Source: Clostridia bacterium | Lineage (GTDB): Bacteria > Bacillota > Clostridia > Oscillospirales > Acutalibacteraceae | DNA: 38,959 bases | Assembly: GCA_017436225.1 (NCBI GenBank) | Contig: JAFSDM010000020.1 | Span: 1 to 38,959, forward strand | Direction: 5' to 3' | Shown here: positions 1-7,232 of the stretch, one piece after another | How the letters are laid out: each line of letters opens with the position of its first letter | How positions within the stretch are numbered: the first letter of the stretch is position 1 | Translations under genes and position numbers: made by a program | Notes under the pieces: model-generated | Told to the model about the DNA's origin: nothing | Seen by the model: only the letters and a program-made list of their open reading frames with translations | Database searches by the model: none

Positions 1-43
1 TACTTGAATATTTTTATGTTTTATATTATTATATAGGTATGGT

Positions 44-412
44 TTATTTAAGCTTTTCAATATAGCTTTTTATAGCCATAAAGGTTTGATCGCTTAGGTG
101 ATGCTCTATTTTACAGGCGTCATCACTTGCGGTTTCTTTATCCACCCCAAGGCGTACAAAAAGCTCGGTTAGCATAGTATGGCGTTCATAAATTTTTTCG
201 GCAATATCCTTACCGTATTTTGTGAGTATAAGCAAGCCTTCACTATCTACTTCAATATATCCGCCGTTTTTTAAAAGTCCAACTGCACGGCTTACACTTG
301 GTTTGGAATATCCCATATGTTCGGCAACATCTATTGCGCGGACAGAACCTTTTTCCTTAGTAAGGTATAGGATGGTTTCCAAATACATTTCTCCGGATTC
401 CTGAATAGGCAT
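44..412 (-). CDS. DtxR/MntR-family metal-dependent transcriptional repressor
   Basis: This is a 122-residue metalloregulator that would bind operator DNA when loaded with Fe(II) or Mn(II). Residues about 5-62 form the winged helix-turn-helix (recognition region around GYSKPSVSRAV); residues about 70-120 are the metal-binding/dimerisation helices. It has the length of MntR, with no C-terminal SH3-like domain. The visible ligand pattern is mixed: Met9 and Cys100 sit where DtxR has Met10 and Cys102, while Glu12, His78, Glu103 and His104 fit the general family pattern. From family knowledge, Met at the first position favours iron sensing; that is inference here. The ATG start is supported by a GGAGG 9-10 bases upstream and by a TTGAAA-N17-TAGAAT promoter. 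It is divergent from htrA. No metal transporter gene lies in the window, so its targets are unknown. Confidence 0.88.
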   Translation of the reverse strand: MPIQESGEMYLETILYLTKEKGSVRAIDVAEHMGYSKPSVSRAVGLLKNGGYIEVDSEGLLILTKYGKDIAEKIYERHTMLTELFVRLGVDKETASDDACKIEHHLSDQTFMAIKSYIEKLK

Positions 413-441
413 TACATAAAACCTCCGTTTCGCTTAAAAAC

Positions 442-470
442 ATTCTACCACACCCTACCGCTTTTTTCAA
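442..470 (-). promoter_or_regulatory. Sigma-A-type promoter for the DtxR-family gene
   Basis: On the minus strand, TTGAAA (465-470) and TAGAAT (442-447) are separated by exactly 17 bases and point at the regulator gene that starts at 412. Confidence 0.6.
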
Positions 471-549
471 GGCAGAATTCAAAAAAGAAAAATATTTATT
501 GTTTACTTTATGTTCATAATTTTATTTAATACAGGTAACAATAATACAG

Positions 550-555
550 TATAAT
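550..555 (+). promoter_or_regulatory. Candidate -10 box for htrA
   Basis: A TATAAT lies 48 bases before the htrA start codon. No good -35 is found at 16-18 bases, so it may need an activator or be a chance match in AT-rich DNA. Confidence 0.3.
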
Positions 556-602
556 ACCTTTAAAATTTGTAAAGAAATCACCGAAAGGAGATTATATTTA
601 AT

Positions 603-2282
603 ATGAACGAAAATAACAATTCAAACAATCAAGGCTATTTAAGCGGATTTGATTCGTTTGAGCAAATTCCCGTTAAAAAAGAGGGTAGCATTAACCCCAC
701 CCCTATGTTTTCAAACCTTAAGGCTCAAAACGAAAACCCTGCTACGCCTATCGGTAAGCAGGCAGAAGAAATTGCAACCGCCAAGCCGGATAATCAAGCT
801 ACACCAGCACCTTCAGTAGAGTCCGCTCCCGTTAGTGAGGCACCCGCCGAGCAAAAGATAGAAGCTATTACTTCGCCTACATTATCACCTGAAGCAGATC
901 AGCCACAAAAAGGCGATACACCTATATTTATTCCAAACGGAACATACAGCTATTCTGCACCTACCGTAAAGGAAGAAGAGCCTATTAAAGCTCCCGAGGC
1001 TACGGCACCCGTAAATAAAAGCTTGGGTGACAGCCTTAAGGCAGAGGGCTCCTTCACTCCGCCACCCTTTAATCCAAATACCTTTAACTCGCCCATTATG
1101 CCCGAGTTTGATCCAAAAAGCCAAGAGCCTAAACCCAAAAAGGAAAAGAAGACTAAAAGGTACGGCGTAGGAGTTGTTGCCGTTTCGGCAGTGCTTGCAG
1201 CCGTTTTAGGTACCTGTGGCGGCGTTTTTGGTACCTTTTTTGCCAACAAGTATTTCGATAAAACCGAAGCCTCATCATCCAATCAAAACGTTCAACAAAA
1301 CGTAACCAACATTACCGTTGATGAAACCGTAAATTCCTCTATTGAGGCGGTTGCCAGAAAGGCGGGACCAAGCATTATTGGTATTCGCACTACCGCCGCC
1401 GTTACAAACTTCTTTGGCGGCAGCACTGAAGCAACAGGCGAAGGCTCGGGTATTATTTACACGGCAGACGGTTACATTATTACAAACTACCACGTTATTG
1501 AAAGCGCTGTTGAGTCAAGCAACTCTAAGGTTGAGGTATTTTTAGCTAATGACACCAACACCGCAATCCCCGCAACCGTTATTGGCTACAACATTGCATC
1601 AGACCTTGCGGTTGTTAAGATTGAAAAAACAGGTCTTCCTGCTATTGAGTTTGCCGATTCCGATAATCTTAATGTTGGTCAATACGCTGTTGCAATTGGT
1701 AATCCCGGCGGTCTTGAGTTTATTGGCTCTATAAGCTCGGGTATCATAAGCGGTCTTAACCGCTCGGTAACACTTGGCACAGGAAACACAATGTCCTTAA
1801 TCCAAACCGACGCCGCAATTAACCCCGGTAACTCAGGCGGTGCGCTTGTAGATATTCAGGGTAATCTTATTGGTGTTAACAGCGTTAAGCTTGTCAGCAC
1901 CGGCTATGAGGGAATGGGCTTTGCTATCCCCTCTAACACCGTTAAGGAAATTTGCAACAACATTATTGAAAAGCAAAATGACCCAACACCTTATATTGGT
2001 ATTGAAATTAGCCAACGCTACTCTGCCGAGCAGCTTGTTGCTTTAGGCTACCCCGAAGGCGCAGTTGTTGTAAGCGTTGCCGAGGGCGGACCTGCTGATG
2101 AAAGCAAAATTCAGCGTGGTGATATTATTACAGAATTTAACGGCACCAAAATTAAAGATTATACACAGCTTGAAAACGCCATTGCGCAATGCAAGCCCGG
2201 CGATTCTGTAACCATTAAAATCTTCCGTGCGGGTCGTTTCTACTCATCGCACATAAACATTGCCGCTAATAACGCACAATAA
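603..2282 (+). CDS. htrA: Membrane-anchored HtrA/DegP-family serine protease with one PDZ domain
   Basis: This is an envelope quality-control protease that degrades misfolded proteins outside the membrane. The 559-residue protein has a long Pro/Ala/Glu-rich cytoplasmic segment (1-186), one membrane helix (about 188-215), a trypsin-like domain (about 240-455) and a single PDZ domain (about 465-550). The catalytic triad is visible: His297 in TNYHVIE, Asp334 in ASDLAVV and Ser411 in NPGNSGGAL. The TM-protease-PDZ order matches Firmicute HtrA/HtrB/YyxA. The cytoplasmic leader is much longer than in the Bacillus proteins and is compositionally biased. The start is the first ATG after AAAGGAG, with a slightly long 12-base spacer. 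It is monocistronic and ends in a strong terminator shared with the convergent gene. Confidence 0.95.
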   Translation: MNENNNSNNQGYLSGFDSFEQIPVKKEGSINPTPMFSNLKAQNENPATPIGKQAEEIATAKPDNQATPAPSVESAPVSEAPAEQKIEAITSPTLSPEADQPQKGDTPIFIPNGTYSYSAPTVKEEEPIKAPEATAPVNKSLGDSLKAEGSFTPPPFNPNTFNSPIMPEFDPKSQEPKPKKEKKTKRYGVGVVAVSAVLAAVLGTCGGVFGTFFANKYFDKTEASSSNQNVQQNVTNITVDETVNSSIEAVARKAGPSIIGIRTTAAVTNFFGGSTEATGEGSGIIYTADGYIITNYHVIESAVESSNSKVEVFLANDTNTAIPATVIGYNIASDLAVVKIEKTGLPAIEFADSDNLNVGQYAVAIGNPGGLEFIGSISSGIISGLNRSVTLGTGNTMSLIQTDAAINPGNSGGALVDIQGNLIGVNSVKLVSTGYEGMGFAIPSNTVKEICNNIIEKQNDPTPYIGIEISQRYSAEQLVALGYPEGAVVVSVAEGGPADESKIQRGDIITEFNGTKIKDYTQLENAIAQCKPGDSVTIKIFRAGRFYSSHINIAANNAQ

Positions 2283-2293
2283 TTTAAAGTATT

Positions 2294-2329
2294 AAAAGGT
2301 TCTTCGTAATATGAAACGAAGAACCTTTT
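2294..2329. terminator. Bidirectional rho-independent terminator after htrA
   Basis: A perfect 14-bp stem (2294-2307 with 2316-2329) has an 8-base loop and is followed by a T run on the plus strand. On the minus strand it is followed by TTTTAATACTTT, so it can also serve the convergent aminotransferase gene. Confidence 0.9.
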
Positions 2330-2330
2330 T

Positions 2331-3494
2331 TTAGCTTTTGAATTTATAGGGTTTATTTTTCATAGCTATTGAATTGAGTGTAAAAAGTAAAAAATCCGCC
2401 TCATTTTTAGTATTAAAAATAGCAGGACTAATTCTAACCGTTCCATCCTCAATTGTTCCCAGTCTTTTATGGGTATAGGGGGCGCAGTGCAATCCGCCCC
2501 TTACCGCTATATTAAATTTATCCAATAGTTCAGCGGTTTTAGAAGCCGAAAGTCCCCTTAAATTAAAGGATATTACAGGGGCGTTGTTACCATATTCGGG
2601 ATATGGCGTATACAAAATTACGCCCGAAATATTTTTAAGACCCGAATAAATATATTTTGTAAGCTCAAGCTCGGATTTGTAAATTTTTTCAACACCCTTA
2701 GATAAAACAAAATCAACACCCGCGCCCACGCCTAAAATACCCGGAAGATTAAGGGTACCGCTTTCCATTCTTTCGGGGAAGGCTTCGGGTTGGACCGAAA
2801 GAGCTGAATTAACCCCTGTTCCCCCCTCAACAAGCACGGTGTCAATGTTTTTATTTGCAATTAAAATGCCCGTTCCCATTGGCGCATAAAGTCCTTTATG
2901 CGGTGCCACGCACAAAAAATCTATATTCATTTTGTTTACGTTTATCGGCAAAACACCCGCCGTTTGCGCCGCATCAACAACGAAGATTATATTCTTATCT
3001 TTGCACAGCCTTCCTATTTGCTCAATTGGCATTACCTCGCCCGTGACGTTTGAGGCGTGGGTACAAACCACCATCCTTGTGTTAGGCTTTATTGCCCGTT
3101 CAAAGGAACGCACGGTGGCCTCTTTATCTGAGAAAATAACCTCGGCTACAGAAAGCTCAACACCCATTTTTTTGAGGGTTTCGGCAGGGCGTGTAACCGA
3201 ATTATGCTCTAATGATGAAATCACCAAGCCATCGTTAGGCTTTAAAATCCCCTTTAGCACGTAATTTATTGCGGCGGTACAAGACGGAGTAAAAATAACA
3301 TTTTCCTCACCCGAAGCGCCAAAAAGCAAGGCGACCTTTTTTCTTACCTTAAAAATCTCTTCGGCAGCTTTTATTGAGGCCTTATGCCCTCCCCTGCCCG
3401 CATTTGCAGAATACTCATAAAGGGAACGGTTAACCGCCTTTATAACGCTCAGAGGCTTTTTTCCCGTTGTGGCGGCATTATCAAAATAAACCAT
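2331..3494 (-). CDS. Class V aminotransferase, cysteine desulfurase / selenocysteine lyase family
   Basis: This is a 387-residue PLP enzyme expected to remove sulfur (or selenium) from cysteine (or selenocysteine) as a protein-bound persulfide. The fold-type I core is complete: His97 in EHNS stacks on PLP, Asp174 in VVDAAQTAG binds the pyridine nitrogen, and Lys200 in APHKG forms the Schiff base. Cys337 in GGLHCAPYTHK is the likely sulfur-accepting cysteine. The sequence resembles the IscS-distant 'cysteine desulfurase family protein' group rather than IscS, NifS or SufS, and no iscU or sufU gene is nearby. It starts 1 base after the stop of the DUF3343 gene, with GGAAGGGG as ribosome-binding site, so the two are almost certainly co-transcribed. 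The substrate (S or Se) cannot be decided from sequence. Confidence 0.9.
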   Translation of the reverse strand: MVYFDNAATTGKKPLSVIKAVNRSLYEYSANAGRGGHKASIKAAEEIFKVRKKVALLFGASGEENVIFTPSCTAAINYVLKGILKPNDGLVISSLEHNSVTRPAETLKKMGVELSVAEVIFSDKEATVRSFERAIKPNTRMVVCTHASNVTGEVMPIEQIGRLCKDKNIIFVVDAAQTAGVLPINVNKMNIDFLCVAPHKGLYAPMGTGILIANKNIDTVLVEGGTGVNSALSVQPEAFPERMESGTLNLPGILGVGAGVDFVLSKGVEKIYKSELELTKYIYSGLKNISGVILYTPYPEYGNNAPVISFNLRGLSASKTAELLDKFNIAVRGGLHCAPYTHKRLGTIEDGTVRISPAIFNTKNEADFLLFTLNSIAMKNKPYKFKS

Positions 3495-3495
3495 T

Positions 3496-3720
3496 TTAAT
3501 CCCCTTCCTTTTTTATTTGCAAATATCGAATTGCATAATGCGAAAGGATTTTTTTAATTTCATTTATATCACATACCGTAACAACGCCATAACCGCAACC
3601 AACATTGCCACCCACATTTACCGCGCGTTTAAGCTCGGCGCTATATCCGCTATGCCTTAAAGCATCACGGCATTTTATGGCATAGGTAATGGTTCCGGTT
3701 ATTATAAAATAACGTTGCAT
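3496..3720 (-). CDS. DUF3343 putative Se/S carrier-like protein
   Basis: This is a 74-residue cytoplasmic protein with an N-terminal beta strand (YFIITGTITYAIKC), a helix, and a GCGYGV motif near residue 42, as in DUF3343 proteins. The family is often found with YedF/TusA-like and cysteine-desulfurase-like genes and has been proposed to carry selenium or sulfur; that role is not proven. I chose the ATG at 3720 because AAAGGCGG lies 7 bases upstream; the longer frame to 3756 would add 12 residues (mostly Lys/Leu) that are unlike the family. It lies 1 base upstream of the desulfurase-like gene. Cys17 and Cys42 are candidate carrier residues. Confidence 0.78.
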   Translation of the reverse strand: MQRYFIITGTITYAIKCRDALRHSGYSAELKRAVNVGGNVGCGYGVVTVCDINEIKKILSHYAIRYLQIKKEGD

Positions 3721-3822
3721 ATTTTTTACCGCCTTTCGTTTTTTTAATAACAGCAAAACTTTATGCTGACATTACATAATATGCCGAGCCTGTTATTTTG
3801 GTTTTTAAAAACGGGCATAACA

Positions 3823-3853
3823 AAAGCCTATGACTTTTATGGTCATAGGCTTT
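3823..3853 (-). terminator. Rho-independent terminator after the lipoprotein gene
   Basis: A perfect 12-bp stem (3823-3834 with 3842-3853) with a 7-base loop is followed on the minus strand by TTTTG. It closes the nnr-lipoprotein unit and separates it from the DUF3343 pair. Confidence 0.85.
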
Positions 3854-3859
3854 AAAAGG

Positions 3860-4366
3860 TTACTTGTACCGCCAGTTTGAAAAGGTTGCGACTAAATTTT
3901 CTTTATCTACCGTTATGCTGAGCGGAAAACCTTGTTCATTAAAAACCACCGTGAATTTGTATTTCGCATTGTTACCCTCATACAAATATTTACCGTTTTT
4001 TTGAATAACCGTTGGTACGCTTGTTGTGAATTTTAAAAATATTTCGTTTAAAATTTCAGCAAAGCCACCGTATTCCAAAGGTACTACGGTATCACCTTTC
4101 AGCTCACCGTAGCTTACGCTCATTTCACTGTTATCGAAAAAATAAGTAAGCCCCGCTATGTTGCTTGGTTCATTGATTTTAAGTGAAAAAATTCCTCCGC
4201 CAACTGCATTCGCAGTAATCTTGCACGAAAAATTTTCGCCATAAATTACATTTCCGTCACAAATATATCCCGCCTCGGCAACCGAAATTTGGTTTGCATC
4301 AGAGCCACAGGCAGTTAGCATAAGCATAGAAAAAACAAGGCAGAAAAGGCAAAGAATTTTTTTCAT
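3860..4366 (-). CDS. Small lipoprotein of unknown function
   Basis: This 168-residue exported protein has a classic lipoprotein signal: Met-Lys-Lys, a hydrophobic core (residues 4-16) and the lipobox LTAC with the lipidated Cys at 20. The mature part is rich in beta-prone segments and has no motif I recognise; its spacing of short strands is loosely like LolA-type or DUF lipoproteins of Clostridia. The start at 4366 is set by GGTGA upstream and by the signal peptide; the longer frame from 4408 would bury the signal behind 14 residues. It begins 1 base after the nnr stop, so it is co-transcribed with nnr. No function is assigned. Confidence 0.75.
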   Translation of the reverse strand: MKKILCLFCLVFSMLMLTACGSDANQISVAEAGYICDGNVIYGENFSCKITANAVGGGIFSLKINEPSNIAGLTYFFDNSEMSVSYGELKGDTVVPLEYGGFAEILNEIFLKFTTSVPTVIQKNGKYLYEGNNAKYKFTVVFNEQGFPLSITVDKENLVATFSNWRYK

Positions 4367-4367
4367 A

Positions 4368-5885
4368 TTATAATTCACCAAGCTTAAATATAAATGGTAG
4401 GGTTTCAATCATATCGGTTGTTAAAACGCCGCGTTTTCCAAGCTCCTTGGCGGCTTTATCACCCGCAGCGCCGTGCAAACACACCGCCGCAACAACTGCT
4501 TTTTCAGGTTCGGTGCCGTTTGCTAAAAACGCCGCAATCATTCCCGAAAGCATATCTCCGCTACCGGCGGTTGCCATAGCCTCATTGCCTGTTGTATTTA
4601 GGTAAATTTTACCGCTTGGCGCAGCTATTATAGTATATGAGCCTTTAAGCACCGTTATAACCCCATACTCCTTGGCAAATTCTACCGCTACGGAAATTCT
4701 GTCATTTTGAATTTCAGCTACCGTTTTACCCGTAAGGCGTGACATTTCACCCGGATGAGGGGTTACTGCAACAACAGAGTCTGATTTTAAAAGCTCGGGG
4801 TCTAAGGATACTGCATTTAGTCCGTCGGCATCAATAACGGTTGGCACCCTTGAACGGCTTATAGCTTTAAGCACCGCCGACACAGTATTATCGTTTAAAC
4901 CCATACCGGGACCAATTAAAACAGAACCTGCATTTTTGAATATACTGCTATTTATATCTTCGCCGCAAAGGAAACCATCCTTACCCTCTTTAGGCAAGAA
5001 AACCGCTTCGGGAAGCATTGGCGCCGCCGCAAAATAGGCATCCTTAGGCAAACAAACCTTAACAACTCCCACGCCCGAACGCATAGCCGCCTTAGCCGCA
5101 AGCATAGGTGCCCCCGCCATACCAAGACTACCGCCTATTATAAGGGCAGTACCCTTTGTGCCCTTATGAGCATTTGATGGAATTTTAGAAAGATAGCTTA
5201 GAGCGTCGCTTACCTCAATAACCTCTGCAAGATAGTCGGTAATTCTTTTATCATCAATACCGATTGAAACGGCAACCGTTTTGCCCGAATATTCTGATGC
5301 AGGATATTCAAAATGACAGGGCTTATAACCAATAAAGGATACCGTTAAATCACCCTTAACGGCACTGCCGAGCACCTCGCCGCTATCGGCAATTACGCCG
5401 CTTGGCAAATCGAGGCAGACCTTTTTAGCCTTTGAGGTATTAATTATTTTTATAATTGAGGATATTTCTCTGTCGGCGGCACCGTGAAAGCCTATTCCGA
5501 AAATAGCATCGACAATAATTTCGGCACTATCTATAAGAGCTTTAGAAAGGTCGGTATTATCATAGAAATTTATTACCGAAATTCCGCAATCTGTGGCGCG
5601 TTTTTGCATAGCTAGACTATCGGGGGTAGCCGCAATTCCCATAGCCATAATTACAGCAACCTTTGCCCCGTATTCCTTAAGCTTACGGGCAACTACATAG
5701 CCATCGCCACCGTTATTGCCCTGACCTACAACCACAACAACCTGTTTTTGCTCTAAATTATAATTTTGCTTTATAGCACGGGCGGCGGCAGAGCCTGCGT
5801 TTTCCATAAGTCTGGCGCCGTTAATACCCATATTAAATGCTATTTGTTCAGCTTTTTTTGTTTGTAAGGCGGTTAAAATTTTCAT
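4368..5885 (-). CDS. nnr: Bifunctional NAD(P)H-hydrate epimerase / ADP-dependent NAD(P)H-hydrate dehydratase
   Basis: This is a metabolite-repair enzyme. The N-terminal YjeF-type domain (about 1-210) epimerises R/S-NAD(P)HX, and the C-terminal ribokinase-like domain (about 220-505) dehydrates S-NAD(P)HX using ADP. The epimerase loop GQGNNGGDG is at 54-62. The dehydratase domain shows IGGSLGMAGAP, VIDADGLNA, TPHPGEM and the nucleotide-binding ATAGSGDMLSG near the C-terminus. The length of 505 residues fits the fused form. I place the start at the ATG at 5885; the GTG at 5894 falls inside the purine-rich AAAAAAGGGTG ribosome-binding site. It is followed after 1 base by the lipoprotein gene. In some bacteria holo-ACP synthase is next door; here it is not. 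Confidence 0.94.
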   Translation of the reverse strand: MKILTALQTKKAEQIAFNMGINGARLMENAGSAAARAIKQNYNLEQKQVVVVVGQGNNGGDGYVVARKLKEYGAKVAVIMAMGIAATPDSLAMQKRATDCGISVINFYDNTDLSKALIDSAEIIVDAIFGIGFHGAADREISSIIKIINTSKAKKVCLDLPSGVIADSGEVLGSAVKGDLTVSFIGYKPCHFEYPASEYSGKTVAVSIGIDDKRITDYLAEVIEVSDALSYLSKIPSNAHKGTKGTALIIGGSLGMAGAPMLAAKAAMRSGVGVVKVCLPKDAYFAAAPMLPEAVFLPKEGKDGFLCGEDINSSIFKNAGSVLIGPGMGLNDNTVSAVLKAISRSRVPTVIDADGLNAVSLDPELLKSDSVVAVTPHPGEMSRLTGKTVAEIQNDRISVAVEFAKEYGVITVLKGSYTIIAAPSGKIYLNTTGNEAMATAGSGDMLSGMIAAFLANGTEPEKAVVAAVCLHGAAGDKAAKELGKRGVLTTDMIETLPFIFKLGEL

Positions 5886-5907
5886 AGTATACACCCTTTT
5901 TTAAAAA

Positions 5908-5959
5908 ATAAAGGTTTGAAAAAATGTTTACCAATAAGCAAAATTTTTCAAACCTTTAT
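5908..5959 (-). terminator. Rho-independent terminator after the two-helix membrane protein gene
   Basis: A perfect 16-bp stem (5908-5923 with 5944-5959) with a 20-base loop is followed on the minus strand by a T run. It lies in the 79-base gap between the 5965 gene and nnr. Confidence 0.8.
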
Positions 5960-5964
5960 AAATT

Positions 5965-6477
5965 CTAAGATATTACAGCGCGTGGAATTGATTTCAGCAC
6001 TTCAGTTTTTGTGCGCTCATTCATTGCAACAACAAGCAATACCATACCCTTTTTGGGGTGCTTGTAGGTAAGGTAATGAGCGTTATCATTAGCGTTACAG
6101 CAAACGAACCTTTCATCAAAATGGCGGTTAGCTAAGCTTTGTGCCTTCGCAGAGGTGAACTCGCCAAAATCCAAAACCTCATTAAGCTTTATGCTAACAA
6201 TTCTTTTACGACTGCTTTGCGCGGTGATTTTATCAATATCCAAATCACGATTAACAACGATATATTCGTACTCAACACTAAATTGCTTAGAAAGCTTAAA
6301 GGCTCCGTAAATTATACCTATGGCAATTAAATAGGCAAAGGCTGGAAAAGCCGTAGCGCGGCCAAAAAGCACAAAAAAGAAAACCAACACGAATGCCACA
6401 ACCCAAATTGTGCCTAAAAGAAAATAGTCCTTTGGTTTTTTATTAATTTTAACAAGTTGTTCGCTGATATTATCCAT
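5965..6477 (-). CDS. Two-helix membrane protein of unknown function (DUF6106-like)
   Basis: This 170-residue protein has a short cytoplasmic N-terminus, two membrane helices (about 18-40 and 44-62) and a cytoplasmic C-terminal domain of mixed alpha/beta type (about 70-170). The pattern of a short hydrophobic hairpin followed by EYEYIVVNRDLDIDKI and a beta-rich tail resembles small Clostridia proteins labelled DUF6106; I hold that label loosely. The ATG at 6477 is followed by a hydrophilic start. It is followed by its own terminator, so it is transcribed separately from nnr. The gap upstream holds the terminator of the next small gene, so its own promoter must lie between 6478 and about 6617. 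No enzymatic motif is visible. Confidence 0.6.
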   Translation of the reverse strand: MDNISEQLVKINKKPKDYFLLGTIWVVAFVLVFFFVLFGRATAFPAFAYLIAIGIIYGAFKLSKQFSVEYEYIVVNRDLDIDKITAQSSRKRIVSIKLNEVLDFGEFTSAKAQSLANRHFDERFVCCNANDNAHYLTYKHPKKGMVLLVVAMNERTKTEVLKSIPRAVIS

Positions 6478-6617
6478 TTTACCATCCGTCCCTTTAAGGA
6501 ATTTTAACTACAGGTTTATATTAACATATTACCACACTTTTTAAAAATCTTCAATAGCAAACAAAGGTAAAATTAAAAGATTTTATAAACATTTTGTTAA
6601 ATCGACAAAATAACCGA

Positions 6618-6650
6618 GCGGACAATGCCCCGCGTAAAAGCATTGCCCGC
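6618..6650 (-). terminator. Hairpin terminator after the SOS-box small gene
   Basis: An 11-bp GC-rich stem (6618-6628 with 6640-6650, one G/A mismatch) and an 11-base loop are followed on the minus strand by TCGGTTATTTTG. The T tract is imperfect. Confidence 0.6.
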
Positions 6651-6700
6651 CCTATTACAAAAATGAAAAGGATGAACTTATAAAAAACAAATTTAAAAAA

Positions 6701-6907
6701 TTAAATGCAGTTGCGGTCACGCCTTTGAGGGGTGCCATCCGTAAAGCGAGTGATTTTAGCAGTTTGCTTTTTAGAGCGTCGGATGCCCAATTTTGCAAAA
6801 AGCTTATCTTCCAAATCGGCTAATTTTTCTTCATTCCAAAAGCCCCAAATAAAGAAAATACCAAGTGCTACCTCGATAATTGTTAGTAAAGAAAATGTTG
6901 TGCTCAT
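6701..6907 (-). CDS. Small single-pass membrane protein behind a LexA-like box
   Basis: I do not recognise this 68-residue protein. It has a short N-terminus, one hydrophobic segment (about 6-26, LLTIIEVALGIFFIWGFW), an acidic amphipathic stretch (about 28-40, EEKLADLEDKLFAKL) and a basic, polar tail. The start at 6907 is decided by GGAGG 8 bases upstream; the ATG at 6922 lies within that ribosome-binding site. Upstream is a perfect consensus promoter (7007-7035) with an inverted repeat matching the Gram-positive LexA box (6975-6996) just after it. SOS-induced division inhibitors such as YneA, SosA and DivS are also small and single-pass, so a damage-response or division role is a reasonable inference, but no LysM domain or homology is seen. 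It has its own terminator. Confidence 0.7.
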   Translation of the reverse strand: MSTTFSLLTIIEVALGIFFIWGFWNEEKLADLEDKLFAKLGIRRSKKQTAKITRFTDGTPQRRDRNCI

Positions 6908-6974
6908 TTTAAATTCCTCCATTAAACTGATTTATATAAATAGGTAAAAAGCCTTTATTTAAAAGGATTTTTCA

Positions 6975-6996
6975 AAAAAGAACATTTGTTCTTTTT
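6975..6996. promoter_or_regulatory. LexA/DinR-like SOS box
   Basis: A perfect inverted repeat has 10-bp arms and a 2-base centre. Its core at 6980-6991 is GAAC-ATTT-GTTC, the exact GAAC-N4-GTTC form of the Gram-positive LexA (DinR) operator. The core ends 15 bases downstream of the TATAAT box, where bound repressor would block initiation or early elongation. Confidence 0.65.
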
Positions 6997-7006
6997 CTTT
7001 ATCCCC

Positions 7007-7035
7007 ATTATATACCATATTTTTACATTTGTCAA
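7007..7035 (-). promoter_or_regulatory. Consensus sigma-A promoter for the small membrane protein
   Basis: The minus strand has TTGACA (7030-7035), a 17-base spacer and TATAAT (7007-7012), a full match to consensus. A promoter this strong normally needs repression, which fits the LexA-like box beside it. The leader would be about 90 bases. Confidence 0.8.
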
Positions 7036-7131
7036 GCATTTTTTTATTTTTAATTTTAACTGCTTTGTTTGTTGTTTTCATTCAGCTTTTATGTCTTAAT
7101 TTTAGCATAGGTAGTGTCCCATAAAACGGAC

Positions 7132-7163
7132 TTTGAAATATTATTTTTTTGAAATATTATTTT
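7132..7163 (+). repeat. Tandem 16-bp duplication upstream of the MATE gene
   Basis: The sequence TTTGAAATATTATTTT occurs twice in exact tandem (7132-7147 and 7148-7163). Each copy contains TTGAAA; a TATAAT follows at 7169 but only 14 bases after the second TTGAAA. Confidence 0.7.
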
Positions 7164-7232
7164 TATTTTATAATTGAATTATATTCGGTAATATGATAAT
7201 ATATTTCCGTGATATATTTTATGAGGTGAACT

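Larger units (their letters stand above)
6908..7232. other. 325-base divergent intergenic region
   Basis: The left half holds the leader, LexA-like box and promoter of the small membrane protein. The right half (about 7036-7232) is strongly AT-rich. It contains GTGTCC near 7113, an exact tandem 16-bp duplication and the GAGGTGA ribosome-binding site of the MATE gene; I find no promoter there with both boxes and normal spacing, and no RNA gene. Confidence 0.6.

Noticed and set aside
1..43. Regulatory or terminator signal downstream of the DtxR-family gene
   Set aside because: The 43 bases at the window edge are AT-rich with no stable hairpin; the sequence is too short to judge.
885..1282. Two open frames antisense to the HtrA leader
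   Set aside because: They mirror the biased Pro/Ala codons of htrA, have no ribosome-binding site and no family look.
3746..3797. AATAACAG/CTGTTATT inverted repeat upstream of the DUF3343 gene
   Set aside because: The arms are 8 bp, AT-rich and 36 bases apart, with no promoter overlap that I can define; chance is likely.
6975..6996. The LexA-like repeat read as a terminator hairpin
   Set aside because: The 2-base centre is too small for a hairpin loop, and the position right after a perfect promoter fits an operator better.
7110..7134. GTGTCCCATAAAACGGAC as an insertion-sequence end
   Set aside because: It has short self-complementarity (GTCC/GGAC), but there is no second copy, transposase or target duplication in the window.
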